In this document: one piece after another, positions 55,705 to 64,000 of the stretch
Layout of the letters: each line of letters opens with the position of its first letter
How positions within the stretch are numbered: the stretch's first letter is position 1
NCBI GenBank assembly: GCA_022711465.1
Contig: JAKLEZ010000008.1
Span: 1-64,000, forward strand
Length of the DNA stretch: 64,000 bases
Reading direction: 5' to 3'
Source: Planctomycetota bacterium
Lineage (GTDB): Bacteria > Planctomycetota > Phycisphaerae > UBA1845 > PWPN01
The notes under the pieces: model-generated
Databases searched by the model: none
Told to the model about the DNA's origin: nothing
The model's input: the letters and a program-made list of their open reading frames with translations, nothing else
Position numbers and translations under genes: made by a program

Positions 55705-58433
55705 GATCCGCCCTCCCCACCGGAGCCGGGACGCGATGTCAGAACCCTCTGCGTGGCCGGAGAAGTCGACGCAGGGGCAGCGGACCCGCCAGCGGCCGAG
55801 CGTGGATTCGGAGGAACCCAGAGTGGCTGGTCCCTCCAGTAGGTTATCGCCCATCGCCAGAAATCAGCGTTCTCGCGCATGCCTTCAAACGGCTCGCCGC
55901 CTTCACGCTCGAGGTTCTTGTTCTCCGCGAAGCACGTGTCACCAACCAGGACGACCTTGCCCTTGCCGATCCGGCGCATGATCATCACATTCCTGTCGCC
56001 GGGGCCGTAGGCCATCACCCGGGCGTCGGGCTCGGCGCTCACCACCGGCCAGGCAGCGTGGAACCGCACGTAGGTCATGTAACTCCCGGCGTTGTAGTAC
56101 GGCGACTTGAAGTGCCCGAGCGGCGGCGGTTCGGGAATGCGGCCCCGCCCATCCGGCGGATGCTCACCCAGGTACAGACCGTACTCGGCCATCAATGCCG
56201 GCAGGGCCGACTTCCGCGGGTCCTCGTCGCCCACCGTGCCCACCAGGATCCCGCCGTTCTCCACAAACTTGCGGATCGCCCGCCGCTCATCGGCACTGTA
56301 GCCCCGCGAAGGCCCAATCGTGATCAGCAGGCCCGCCCGCTCCAGCCGCTCCTCGGTCAGCTCCGACAGGTACAGGGCGAGGTAGCCGTTACGCATCAGG
56401 GTCATCATGAGCCCGCCCGTACCATCCGGTCGCCAGGATTCATCGCTCGAGCCCTCCAGATGGGCGGCGTCCACATATGCCAGATGGTTCGGGGTGCGGC
56501 CCCGACCGTCGGGTAGGACCCGGCAACCCCGCTCGTTGAACCAGATGCACGCGGTGGCAGAAACCGCCAGCAGTAGACTCACCCCAACGACCCGCCCGAT
56601 CGTCGGTCGCCCAAGCACAAGCACCGCTAGCACCGCGGCCAGAACGACTGCGGCCGCACCCTGCCAGGTCGATGGCGGGCCTGAAACATCACTGGCCAGA
56701 TAGGCGAGCAGCCGGGACGTGAACACGTGCGACCCTGTATTGATGCCGTTGGTCAAGGTCGAGGTGTCACCAAAGGCGATGATTCGGCCGGCCCCATACC
56801 GCTGCTCCGCCGCAAGCACAAGATCGCCCAGCCGTTCACCCGCATCGTACACGTGGTTGCCCATCATCGACGGCTTCCTGGCCAGGTCGCCGGGGTCGTT
56901 CCATCCCCATCGACCGATCAGCAAAGGCTGGGCCGGCCAGCGAACGGCCAGCGATGCACCAATGACGACGCCATACGGGTTGCGGTCATCCCTCAACCCG
57001 TCAGTCGCCGGGTGGGCACGGGCTTCGTAAGACTGCAACCAGCCGCCGACTACGAAGGTGGCGGAATCGAACGCCACGCGCATGGCCGTCGGCTCGAGAA
57101 TGTCGTTGAATCGCGATCCACCGCCCTCATCCTCCGAGACAGTGTGCTCACCCATCAGCAGCAGCGAGCCGCCGCCACGGACGAAGCTGCGGATCCGCTC
57201 GAGTTGCCCCCCCTCCCAGGGCTTGTTGGGATAGAGGAGAATCAGCACGTCCGCGTCGCGAAGATCCTCCTCGGCCAGTGCCGACGAGACAAGAAACTCG
57301 CCCCCCAGACTCTCGACGTACTGCGGAAGCATGCCGTACATGCCGATCGAGAGCCGACCGTAATCGCCATGCTTGGGCTTCAGCCAGTTGAGGAATCCCT
57401 TCTCGTAGGCCACAACTTTCTTGCTCTCAAGCGTGCCCCGACCAAGACTCAACGTCGCCGCCGGCAGGAGTGCGGCCACGAGGACCGCGAGCGCCGTTGC
57501 CCCCGCCGCGAACAGGTTCGATCCAAACCCCCCGGAGACGAAAGACGGGCGAGCTGCTCCACTGGTCAGGGGAATGACCGGCTTCCACGTCGCCGCACTG
57601 CCCCAGCGATTCACCATCAGGCCCGCGATGCAGAGGTGGATGAGGGCAGCTGCGACCGGGACGTTCCAGGGTATCGCCAGGTGGATCACTTCCGACCAGG
57701 ACCACGCCGGCAGCCGGCCAAACGGCGTCTCGCCCGCCGGCGGCGGCCCCAGGCGTCTGTCCGCCAAGCTCAGAATCGCCGGCGAACGATCGAGCAAAAC
57801 CAAGTAGCAGAGATGGCCGACGAGGATCGCCAACAGACCGAATGCGGCCCGAGCCAGCCGGCGGGACGGCGAGCTCGCAATCCAGAGAGCCAGCAACGCG
57901 AGCATGAGTACCAGATAGTCCAGCCCGGCAAAGGTCGCTCCGACCTGTAAAGGAATTCCGGTCAAACGCGTGACCAGCTGCCCCAGGCCGCACCCGGCCC
58001 GATCCGCCACCAGCCACACCGGGGCGATCCCATGCATCGCTAACCGGTACAAGGCGAAGAGCGTCACGGCCGCCGCCAGCGACAGGAGAACTCGCCGGTC
58101 ATGCTCCAGACGCCCCACAGCCAGCAGGGCCAGCACCACCGCCGCGGCCAAGACGTTCACCCAGCCCAGCAAGGAGAAGCTCAGGGTTGCTGCCAAAACG
58201 ACGGCCGCCGCCGCGAGCACCCATTTCGCTGTCGTTCCGCCCCGAAGGGGCCAGGCCCACGCCACTGCCGCTCCCAGCAGGATCCAGGTCAACACGTGCC
58301 GCAGCGGGTGCGCCAGCAGGCCCGTCGAGCCGGCCGCCAGCCAGGCAGCTGCCAGACCCGCCGTCACGGCCGGCACCAATCCGTGCGGAGGTGCCGCACA
58401 CAAGGCAGCGTTGTCACGAGGTCTCGGAATCAC
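55701..58433 (-). CDS. DUF4350-like polytopic membrane protein (first of a coupled pair)
   Basis: A 910-residue paralogue of the protein encoded just downstream. Nine or so N-terminal helices are followed by a soluble domain carrying VRGGGSLLLMGEHTVSEDEG, then two helices near 600-645 and a second soluble domain with FVENGGILVGTVGDEDPRKS and KGKVVLVGDTCFAENKN. The repeated 'GG-x-LLL-x-GEH' strand motif marks the two domains as amidotransferase-like but without visible catalytic Cys. The N-terminal membrane part has a segment, LTGIPLQVGATFAGLDYLV, that faintly recalls exosortase helices without the Cys. It begins about 60 bp downstream of a strong terminator, so it has its own promoter. The function is not known. 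Confidence 0.72.
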   Translation of the reverse strand: MIPRPRDNAALCAAPPHGLVPAVTAGLAAAWLAAGSTGLLAHPLRHVLTWILLGAAVAWAWPLRGGTTAKWVLAAAAVVLAATLSFSLLGWVNVLAAAVVLALLAVGRLEHDRRVLLSLAAAVTLFALYRLAMHGIAPVWLVADRAGCGLGQLVTRLTGIPLQVGATFAGLDYLVLMLALLALWIASSPSRRLARAAFGLLAILVGHLCYLVLLDRSPAILSLADRRLGPPPAGETPFGRLPAWSWSEVIHLAIPWNVPVAAALIHLCIAGLMVNRWGSAATWKPVIPLTSGAARPSFVSGGFGSNLFAAGATALAVLVAALLPAATLSLGRGTLESKKVVAYEKGFLNWLKPKHGDYGRLSIGMYGMLPQYVESLGGEFLVSSALAEEDLRDADVLILLYPNKPWEGGQLERIRSFVRGGGSLLLMGEHTVSEDEGGGSRFNDILEPTAMRVAFDSATFVVGGWLQSYEARAHPATDGLRDDRNPYGVVIGASLAVRWPAQPLLIGRWGWNDPGDLARKPSMMGNHVYDAGERLGDLVLAAEQRYGAGRIIAFGDTSTLTNGINTGSHVFTSRLLAYLASDVSGPPSTWQGAAAVVLAAVLAVLVLGRPTIGRVVGVSLLLAVSATACIWFNERGCRVLPDGRGRTPNHLAYVDAAHLEGSSDESWRPDGTGGLMMTLMRNGYLALYLSELTEERLERAGLLITIGPSRGYSADERRAIRKFVENGGILVGTVGDEDPRKSALPALMAEYGLYLGEHPPDGRGRIPEPPPLGHFKSPYYNAGSYMTYVRFHAAWPVVSAEPDARVMAYGPGDRNVMIMRRIGKGKVVLVGDTCFAENKNLEREGGEPFEGMRENADFWRWAITYWRDQPLWVPPNPRSAAGGSAAPASTSPATQRVLTSRPGSGGEGGS

Positions 58434-58492
58434 GCGTGTTCGCTTCGATCACCAGGGCGAGATAGGCCACATACTCGCCCCACGAATCCACG

Positions 58493-58530
58493 AAAAAGGG
58501 GGGACGGTCTTCTGCAGGACCGCCCCCCCC
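58493..58530 (-). terminator. Strong rho-independent terminator downstream of the Cys-heptad frame
   Basis: On the minus strand a GC-rich stem of about 11 bp (G-run plus CGGTC pairing with GACCG plus C-run, one bulged base, 8-nt loop) is followed by five T residues (58497-58493). It sits 36 bp past the stop of the Cys-heptad reading frame and only in the minus orientation has a T-tract. This supports real minus-strand transcription of the repeat. Confidence 0.8.
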
Positions 58531-58566
58531 AATCGTTCTACACGATGCCCATGGTCAGGTCCAGGT

Positions 58567-59055
58567 TCAACCTGAGGCCGTCGGACAGGTCGTGTTCGAC
58601 GTGGGGCACTGGGTCTCCGCCGTCGGACACTTCGTCTCCACTGCCGGGCAGGTGGTCTCGACCACCGGGCACTTGGTGCACGCCGACGGGCACTTGGTCT
58701 CCACCGCCGGGCATCTTGTCTCGACCACAGGGCACCTGGTCTCCACAGCCGGGCAAATGGTCTCCTTTGCCGGGCACTTCGTCTCGGCCATCGGGCACTT
58801 CGTTTCCACAGCCGGGCACTTGGTACGAATCGGCGGACAGCTCGTCTCCACGATCGGACAGCGAGTCTCAACAGCCGGGCACTTCGTCGCCACCGGCGGA
58901 CAGGAGGTCTCAGCGGTATCGGTGCAGATCGTGGCCACCGGCGGACACCGAGTCTCAGCCACCGGGCACCTGGTTTCCACCACCGGGCAGCGGGTGAGCG
59001 CCGAAGGGCAACTCGTATCCGAGGTACGGGGCGCACCCTGGGCATCGACGATCCG
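58567..59055 (-). CDS. Cys-Pro heptad-repeat protein or C-terminal extension behind an in-frame TGA
   Basis: A reading frame of 162 codons built of about 21 tandem seven-residue units of the type (A/V)-V-E-T-(K/R)-C-P, with Cys and Pro in nearly every unit. It lies in the same frame as the GH106-like gene and starts right after that gene's TGA (59058-59056). No ATG, GTG or TTG occurs before the third heptad; the first usable starts are GTG 58986 and GTG 58983, inside the repeat. Either the repeat starts at one of these GTGs, or it is a C-terminal extension made by stop read-through, or it is a remnant whose 5' part is lost. The adjacent minus-strand terminator supports expression. The product would be a rigid Cys-rich rod; no family recognised. 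Confidence 0.5.
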   Translation of the reverse strand, partial: RIVDAQGAPRTSDTSCPSALTRCPVVETRCPVAETRCPPVATICTDTAETSCPPVATKCPAVETRCPIVETSCPPIRTKCPAVETKCPMAETKCPAKETICPAVETRCPVVETRCPAVETKCPSACTKCPVVETTCPAVETKCPTAETQCPTSNTTCPTASG

Positions 59056-61083
59056 TCACCGGCGTCCGCCGGCGATCAGAAAGCGCGAGCTGTGAGCCGG
59101 CAACGCGATGCGATACTGGCCCCCGTTGACTTCATCTGCCACGACGACCCGACCCCGATCCGCGTCGGCCAACCACCCCCCGACCGATTCTCCAAGACGA
59201 ACGCTCCCCTGGTATGCCTCCTGGCCAGCGTTGACCAGAAGCAGAATCCTCCGTCCCTCGCGTTCGAATCGGCCCACGACGATTTGCGCGGAAGGCGGGT
59301 CAAGCCGGCCGTCCCGGTACAACTCCTGCAGACGAGTGATCTGGAACGGCCGCAAGGAGACGCCGCCTTCCATGACCAGGCCGCCGGTCTTGGCGAATGC
59401 CTCCACTGCAGCCGCGGCTGCCGAGGGCAGGGCGACGTCCTCGGGCAGAACCAGCGCCTGGATCTTCTGACCACCGATGACCATATTGCCGCCTCGCAAC
59501 TCCGCCCCGGCCAGCAGCTCGTGATCGGCCAGCACGAAGCCGACCTGCGAGGTCAGCATCCGCCGACCCAATTCACCGAATGAACCGACGATCTTCTGCA
59601 TGCGCAGAGACTGCCCCTCGATCTTGATCGGCTGAGCAACCGGTCTGTATTCGGCCCACAGATCGGAGATGGGGTAGTAGAGAGCCACACGCACGGTCGG
59701 CTCGGCCTCGCGAAGCAAGGCGTTGAGCCGGCCCACGTACGTGCAGTACGCACGGTAGTCCGCCTGGTCCTGCTCCGGCGCGTGATCCGCCACAATCGCT
59801 CCCAGCGTTCCGTAGTAAAGCGTGAACTCGGTCACACCCAACGCCGCCTGCCATGCGGCCGTCGCCTGTCGGCCCGCCAAAGGAACCGGCTTGCCGCCGC
59901 CCAGGGTCTGCACAAAATCACTCACCTCGGTCATGACTCTCCGGCGTCCGTGCAGCCAAGCCGCCGACGAAGGCAGCGAAGCCGTCAGCCAACCGCCATG
60001 GAGCACAGTGTTCGGATCGGAACTCAGCATGTCCAGACCGGGAATATCCATCCGCCCGAGCATCTTTAGACTGTTACCTTCCAGGGCAGGATGGGCAGCG
60101 AGCTGCTCTTCGTGGAGGATGTGCCCGGAGGAGGCTATTCCGTGCTTGCCGCACCAGTCCTGGATCGGCCCGTAAAACCGGTCGGCCAGCAGATCCGCAA
60201 TCATCGCCCAGTACTGTCGGCGAACCCGGCGATCCGCGTCGCTGTCACCCTCAAACAGGCTCCTCTTGGCCGCCGTCAGATCTTCATTGTAGCGTTGGCG
60301 GTACTGATCCGGCAGATCGCTCGCCCACGGAACCGAGGGCAGCGGCTTGACCCGCTCGTCCACCGGATCGGCCACGCGGACCTTTCTGCGAACCTCCTCG
60401 CCCAACTGACCAAGGTTGACCGCCATGAGCGACGGCTCATCAGTGAATGTTGCCCGAATGGTCTTGCCGAAGTAGGCTTCGAGCCGCGCGTAGTACGCCT
60501 CGTGGGTCACATCGATGAAGCAGCGCATCGCATCCGCGTCGAGCAGATTGGGATACCGCCGGGCCGCGTAGAAGTTGTTCGAGGCGTGGGTATGCTCGTA
60601 CGACCGCCGTACGACGAACGGCTCGGCGCTGGTGGGATCGTAGGCCAGGGCAAGCGATTCCCAGGCGGAGTTCTTCTTGAGCACCAGCCCGCCGCCGGCC
60701 GCGCTGGGGTACCCATCCTCGTCGTACAGCCAGACCACCATGCCCAGCTTGCGGCAGGCCTCGACCGCATCGATCAGTGTCTTCCAGTGCCGCTCCGAGG
60801 TCATGTACCGATCGAAGTTGACATTGCAGACGATGCCTCCCAGCCCGGACTGCTGCACCCGCTTCATACCCTCGAGGCTCGCCATCTGGGCCGACGGCCC
60901 GTGGACGATCTGCAGAGGACGCAACTCGGCGGGTGGATCCGCCCATGCCTGAAGCCATGCGGCCGGCCAGTCGGGCCTCGGATCGGCGGCAAGCACCGGC
61001 CTGAAAAACGCCAGGGCCAGGCTCAGACCGCAAACGCACGAAATCCTCCTGTGGCGGCGCGAGAGCAGGTGATCCAACGACAT
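59056..61083 (-). CDS. Secreted glycoside hydrolase, GH106-like
   Basis: A 675-residue exported TIM-barrel hydrolase. ATG 61083 is set by GGAGG about 11 bases upstream, and the N-terminus is a signal peptide (twin-basic start, hydrophobic core about 15-30, LAAD cleavage region). The sequence VVWLYDEDGYPSAAGGG and RATFTDEPSL, the latter with a probable acidic catalytic residue, resemble GH106 alpha-L-rhamnosidases; MTEVSDFVQTLGGGKP and YYPISDLWAEYRP also fit. The C-terminus is a beta domain ending in HSSRFLIAGGRR. The longer frame to 61254 has a non-protein-like N-terminus. The stop TGA is followed in frame by the Cys-heptad repeat. The GH family is a moderate-confidence call. Confidence 0.75.
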   Translation of the reverse strand: MSLDHLLSRRHRRISCVCGLSLALAFFRPVLAADPRPDWPAAWLQAWADPPAELRPLQIVHGPSAQMASLEGMKRVQQSGLGGIVCNVNFDRYMTSERHWKTLIDAVEACRKLGMVVWLYDEDGYPSAAGGGLVLKKNSAWESLALAYDPTSAEPFVVRRSYEHTHASNNFYAARRYPNLLDADAMRCFIDVTHEAYYARLEAYFGKTIRATFTDEPSLMAVNLGQLGEEVRRKVRVADPVDERVKPLPSVPWASDLPDQYRQRYNEDLTAAKRSLFEGDSDADRRVRRQYWAMIADLLADRFYGPIQDWCGKHGIASSGHILHEEQLAAHPALEGNSLKMLGRMDIPGLDMLSSDPNTVLHGGWLTASLPSSAAWLHGRRRVMTEVSDFVQTLGGGKPVPLAGRQATAAWQAALGVTEFTLYYGTLGAIVADHAPEQDQADYRAYCTYVGRLNALLREAEPTVRVALYYPISDLWAEYRPVAQPIKIEGQSLRMQKIVGSFGELGRRMLTSQVGFVLADHELLAGAELRGGNMVIGGQKIQALVLPEDVALPSAAAAAVEAFAKTGGLVMEGGVSLRPFQITRLQELYRDGRLDPPSAQIVVGRFEREGRRILLLVNAGQEAYQGSVRLGESVGGWLADADRGRVVVADEVNGGQYRIALPAHSSRFLIAGGRR

Positions 61084-61250
61084 GCGAGTGAACCTCCTTC
61101 CTTCAGGTCGGGTGAACGATGCCCAGCGGCTCAGTGCGGCCGCGATTCTAGGCGAACGAATCCTCCGACGCCAGATGCGCGAACACGCCGTACCATCGTG
61201 AATTCGCCCCACGACGTTCGACGCCGCCAACCCAATGCTCGCGTCCTTCC

Positions 61251-62663
61251 TCACTCGGTCCGCAGCAGTTCCACCTCAGCATGGCCTTGGGGATTCACCG
61301 CCACCCCCGTCTCCGGATCGAAGAAATTTAGAATCAGACTCCACGCGTAGTCCCTGTTGTATGGGAAGAACCCGATATGCCCCCCGCCGCGAAGGATCAG
61401 GGCCGCCACGTTCGGATTGTCCGTCGTCGCCATCAGGTCGGCCACGCTCTGGGCCATGGTGAACGGATCGTTGATCGCGTGGACTATCACTGTCGGTACA
61501 CGAATCGAGGACAGTTTGTTGTCCCACGGCAGGTCGCGATGCGGCACGAAACGCAGAAAGCGATGTCCGTCCACGATCGGCATTCCCGAAGTCAACGGTG
61601 ATTCGGCATACTCATAGGCAATCAGCCGACGCAGGTTACCGTTAACCTCAGGGTGTTCTTTCATCCGCATCCGATCGGCCATGACCGTCTGCATCGCATA
61701 CATGGAAAGAGAAAGCCATTTGCTGTGCGGGCGATCAGCCTCGTCCACGATCCGCTCCCAATCCAGCACCGTCGAGAAGGTGATCACCCCGGCCTTGAAA
61801 TGGGCCCGCGGCGCCATCGGATCCAGGCGGCGAGACATCTCGTCGGTGATACTCGGATGACGTCCACCACACCCCTCGTACCAGGCGGCCAGCAGGGCAA
61901 TGTTGCCACCCCAGCAGAAGCCGATCAGACCCGTGCGCCGGACTTGCGGGTACGTGTCTTGCAGCCACTCCGACACCTTCAACAGGTCAAGCGTCTCGAG
62001 CACGCCGAACGTGTAGCTGACCTCCGGGTACCGGGCCTCGGTCTGACCGTGCCCGCGGATCTCCAGGGCCAGGACATGGAAACCGTATGCCCGCAAGCCC
62101 GTCGCCAGATCGCGGGTTCGAACCACACCATTGTCGCCCCAGATCCCCGGCAGCAGCACAATGCAGTCTGCGGTCCTGATCTGCCCGTTCAGCTCCGCGA
62201 AACCCAACCGCCCGCACAATCGCACGCCGTCTGTCACCGGGATCCATCGGTCCTCGAATCCCGGCCATGGCGCCGCCGGGTTGTCGATCGCATACCCAGG
62301 CGCCGCCGCCTGATAGGAATGCACCAGGGCGTTGAAGTTCCTCAGAATGAGACCCAGGTCCGACCGCCGCTTGCCCAGGGCGGCATAAACGTCCACCGGC
62401 AGACCGCTCGCATCGGTCATCCGCTCGGTCAGCAACACATGCCGCCCGCGCCGGCTCAGCAGGCCTTCAAGACGCCCATGGCACCGCGTCAGCCATGCGC
62501 GGGTTGACAGGGGTGTGGCCGCCCCCGGGTTCAAACCCGCCGAGCTGGTCATCCGGACCACCTTCGCCGAATCAAGCGGGAACGACTGCTCGGTGAAACA
62601 GCCCGAGCCGGCCACGACCAAGACCAGGGCGGCCAAGTACACACCCGATCGCGAGATCCTCAC
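61251..62663 (-). CDS. Exported alpha/beta-hydrolase with Cys nucleophile motif (YheT-like)
   Basis: A 470-residue hydrolase. Starts are GTG 62663 or TTG 62669; the following RISRSGVYLAALVLVVAGSGC is a signal peptide with a weak lipobox, so it may be a lipoprotein. After a variable region (about 25-130) the hydrolase core has LLPGIWGDNGVVR (oxyanion side), the nucleophile elbow GFCWGGN, an acid in HAINDPF and the base in RGGGHIGFFP. The nucleophile is Cys instead of Ser, as in dienelactone hydrolase and PHA synthase elbows; the overall order and the GGHIGFF motif resemble YheT-type hydrolases. The longer frame to 62861 is not protein-like. Substrate unknown. Confidence 0.78.
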   Translation of the reverse strand: MRISRSGVYLAALVLVVAGSGCFTEQSFPLDSAKVVRMTSSAGLNPGAATPLSTRAWLTRCHGRLEGLLSRRGRHVLLTERMTDASGLPVDVYAALGKRRSDLGLILRNFNALVHSYQAAAPGYAIDNPAAPWPGFEDRWIPVTDGVRLCGRLGFAELNGQIRTADCIVLLPGIWGDNGVVRTRDLATGLRAYGFHVLALEIRGHGQTEARYPEVSYTFGVLETLDLLKVSEWLQDTYPQVRRTGLIGFCWGGNIALLAAWYEGCGGRHPSITDEMSRRLDPMAPRAHFKAGVITFSTVLDWERIVDEADRPHSKWLSLSMYAMQTVMADRMRMKEHPEVNGNLRRLIAYEYAESPLTSGMPIVDGHRFLRFVPHRDLPWDNKLSSIRVPTVIVHAINDPFTMAQSVADLMATTDNPNVAALILRGGGHIGFFPYNRDYAWSLILNFFDPETGVAVNPQGHAEVELLRTE

Positions 62664-62847
62664 TTCCAATACTCCATCCCGATCTCCGCCGTTGCGACCG
62701 GCCGTGCCGAGAGGTACACTATGCCCTGCAGCGCCGGCCGTATTGAACGCCGCAACGTACCGAGGCTGAGTCCAACCGTTGAGCATGTCTTCCGATCTTC
62801 CCTCCCAACTCAGCACAAGCTGCCTGCCCGGCCCTGCGGCGAGAGGT

Positions 62848-64000
62848 ATGTCCACGTTCACCTACGGACTGCTCGTCATCCTCATCCTCACCACGGCCAC
62901 GCTGGCCGCCCACGGCTGGTCCTTCTTCGACGGACTCTATCTGGACGATCACCTGCACCGGCTACGCCTGGCCGACCACCACTGGTCACCGGCCGCACTG
63001 CTCGACGCGGCCACCATCAAACCGGACGAGTTCATCGACTCCTGGTGGCAAGAAAAGCCGATCCTCTGGCAGTACCTTCGCCCCTTCGCCATCCTCGTGG
63101 CCAAAACCGTATACCAGCTTTCCGGCGGGAGCGTCAAGGCGTGGCATGCGATCAGCATCGTTCTCCATCTGGCCAACGCCTTCATGGTCCATCGCTTGTG
63201 CCTCTGGACCACTCGCCGGCGATCCTGGGCCGTGGTCGGGGCACTCCTGTTTATCGTCTACTCGCACAACGTGTTCGCCGTCGCCTGGCTGGCCGCCCAG
63301 AACATCGTGCTGCAGACCTTCCTCACCTTGGCCGCCTTGCTGTGCTACATCAAGGCCTCGGGCCTCGATGTCTACGGCAAAAGCAGACCAGAGCACCCCG
63401 GTCGGTGCTTGCCCACCGCCCACGATCGCTCACCCGCACCACCCCCATTGCACCGCCGCTTCCTCGCCGCCACCGTCATCCTCTGGTGCCTCGGCCTGCT
63501 CTCACGCGAGAACGCCATCGTCCTGCCGGTCTTCTGCGTGGCGTTCGATCTGTGCTTCGGTGGATGGGGCCACGTGCGGGCCCGGCTGCCCGGCTACACG
63601 GCCATGGCCCTCCTCGGCATCGCATTCCTGTATGGGCGAATGGCACTCTACTATCACCCGATGCCGGACTTCTACGTTCGCCGATTGGACGGGAACCCCC
63701 TTGAGTACGGCCTGTGGTTGCTGGCCAAACTGCTGCACTTCTGCACCGCGGCCGTCTGGCTCTCACCCATGACCATCGGCCCCAGCGGACGCTACAACCC
63801 GTTCACCGAGGTGCCCGGCGACTGTGCCCTCATGCTGGCGATCCTGGGCATCCTCGGCAGTGGCTACTACCTCGCCTGCCGTCGAAGCCGCGGCTGGTGG
63901 ATCTGGCCGTTGTGGATCCTGCTCTCGCTGTTACCGGTCGTCCAGGTCGTGGCCACACCCTACGTCGGCTACATGCCCAGCATCGGCTTCGCGGTGGGTA
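62848..64000 (+). CDS. Polytopic GT-C-type membrane protein (3' partial)
   Basis: Open to the right edge after 384 codons with no stop. It begins at ATG 62848, preceded by GAGAGG. The first helix (about 5-25) is followed by a periplasmic loop beginning WSFFDGLYLDDHLHRLR; the Asp-Asp motif after the first helix is the typical GT-C catalytic loop. Several more helices follow, including LLSRENAIVLPVFCVAFDL, which resembles the conserved region of TMTC/GT39-type mannosyltransferase-like proteins. An insert around residues 175-205 is hydrophilic and low-complexity. The gene diverges from the alpha/beta-hydrolase. Probable lipid-linked-sugar-dependent glycosyltransferase, moderate confidence. Confidence 0.72.
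   Translation, partial: MSTFTYGLLVILILTTATLAAHGWSFFDGLYLDDHLHRLRLADHHWSPAALLDAATIKPDEFIDSWWQEKPILWQYLRPFAILVAKTVYQLSGGSVKAWHAISIVLHLANAFMVHRLCLWTTRRRSWAVVGALLFIVYSHNVFAVAWLAAQNIVLQTFLTLAALLCYIKASGLDVYGKSRPEHPGRCLPTAHDRSPAPPPLHRRFLAATVILWCLGLLSRENAIVLPVFCVAFDLCFGGWGHVRARLPGYTAMALLGIAFLYGRMALYYHPMPDFYVRRLDGNPLEYGLWLLAKLLHFCTAAVWLSPMTIGPSGRYNPFTEVPGDCALMLAILGILGSGYYLACRRSRGWWIWPLWILLSLLPVVQVVATPYVGYMPSIGFAVG

Noticed and set aside
58449..59045. Minus-strand ATG frame rich in Arg and Trp across the heptad repeat
   Set aside because: Frame-shifted shadow of the Cys-Pro repeat with extreme Arg/Trp composition; it also runs through the terminator.
58567..59055. CRISPR array suggested by regular 21-bp repeats
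   Set aside because: Units are contiguous coding-like 21-mers with no spacers and no cas genes nearby.
58592..59095. Plus-strand frame with a Gly-His-x-Val-Ser seven-residue repeat over the same DNA
   Set aside because: Any 21-bp periodic DNA gives repeats in all frames. Only the minus strand has a T-tract terminator just after its stop, and this plus frame lacks a good ribosome site.
62107..62117. T-loop-like GGTTCGAACC as part of a tRNA
   Set aside because: It is inside the hydrolase coding sequence and no cloverleaf can be built; no tRNA was recognised in the window.

Overview
The window is a GC-rich chromosomal segment of a planctomycete, most likely from the class Phycisphaerae or a relative. 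The best evidence is a 16S rRNA gene at about 48566-50141 on the minus strand. At 49749-49766 the plus strand spells the 18-nt EUB338-II target complement, which is the planctomycete variant of the universal bacterial probe site. Secreted proteins ending in two dockerin-like calcium loops, twin DUF4350-like membrane proteins, tandem SPFH (HflK/HflC) genes next to an ABC exporter and a DNA topoisomerase VI fit that assignment. Both ends of the window cut through genes.

Layout. 1-7.2 kb: end of a LamG/dockerin secreted protein with its terminator, then a GH89 alpha-N-acetylglucosaminidase and a GH38 alpha-mannosidase, an apparent glycan-degradation pair. 7.5-17.9 kb: a lone ABC-2 type permease diverges from a compact six-gene run (SPFH with seven predicted membrane helices, HflC-like, HflK-like with a His-rich start, ABC ATPase, ABC permease, large membrane-anchored protein of unknown function). 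17.9-23.1 kb, minus strand: Top6A, acyl carrier protein, an E2-type acyltransferase whose GTG overlaps the ACP stop, polysaccharide deacetylase and GNAT acetyltransferase. 23.5-25.7 kb: a three-module discoidin-like dockerin protein with a strong promoter. 25.8-27.9 kb: Top6B, so the two Topo VI genes are separated by this unrelated gene. 28.1-32.2 kb: secreted OB-fold/EEP nuclease-like protein, Gfo/Idh/MocA oxidoreductase, UroD-type methyltransferase. 32.3-36.8 kb: surface-glycan functions (GT39-like membrane protein, a methyltransferase-GT2 fusion, another methyltransferase). 37.1-44.8 kb: alpha-2-macroglobulin with a thioester motif plus PBP1C.

45.0-58.4 kb: UvrC without its C-terminal HhH region, a receiver-HDOD protein, the isolated 16S gene with tandem promoters, boxA, flanking complementary arms and its own terminator, then Mrp-family ATPase, a secreted esterase and two translationally coupled DUF4350-like proteins. 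58.5-64 kb: a cysteine-proline heptad-repeat reading frame that follows, in frame, the TGA of a GH106-like glycoside hydrolase and ends at a strong terminator; an alpha/beta hydrolase with a Cys nucleophile motif; and the start of a GT-C membrane protein running off the edge.

Points most worth a second look: the Cys-heptad frame behind an in-frame TGA, the ACP/E2 pair without E1 or E3 in view, the SPFH/ABC run, the split Topo VI genes and the self-contained 16S unit. All function calls are from reading motifs and overall sequence character; no database search was possible.
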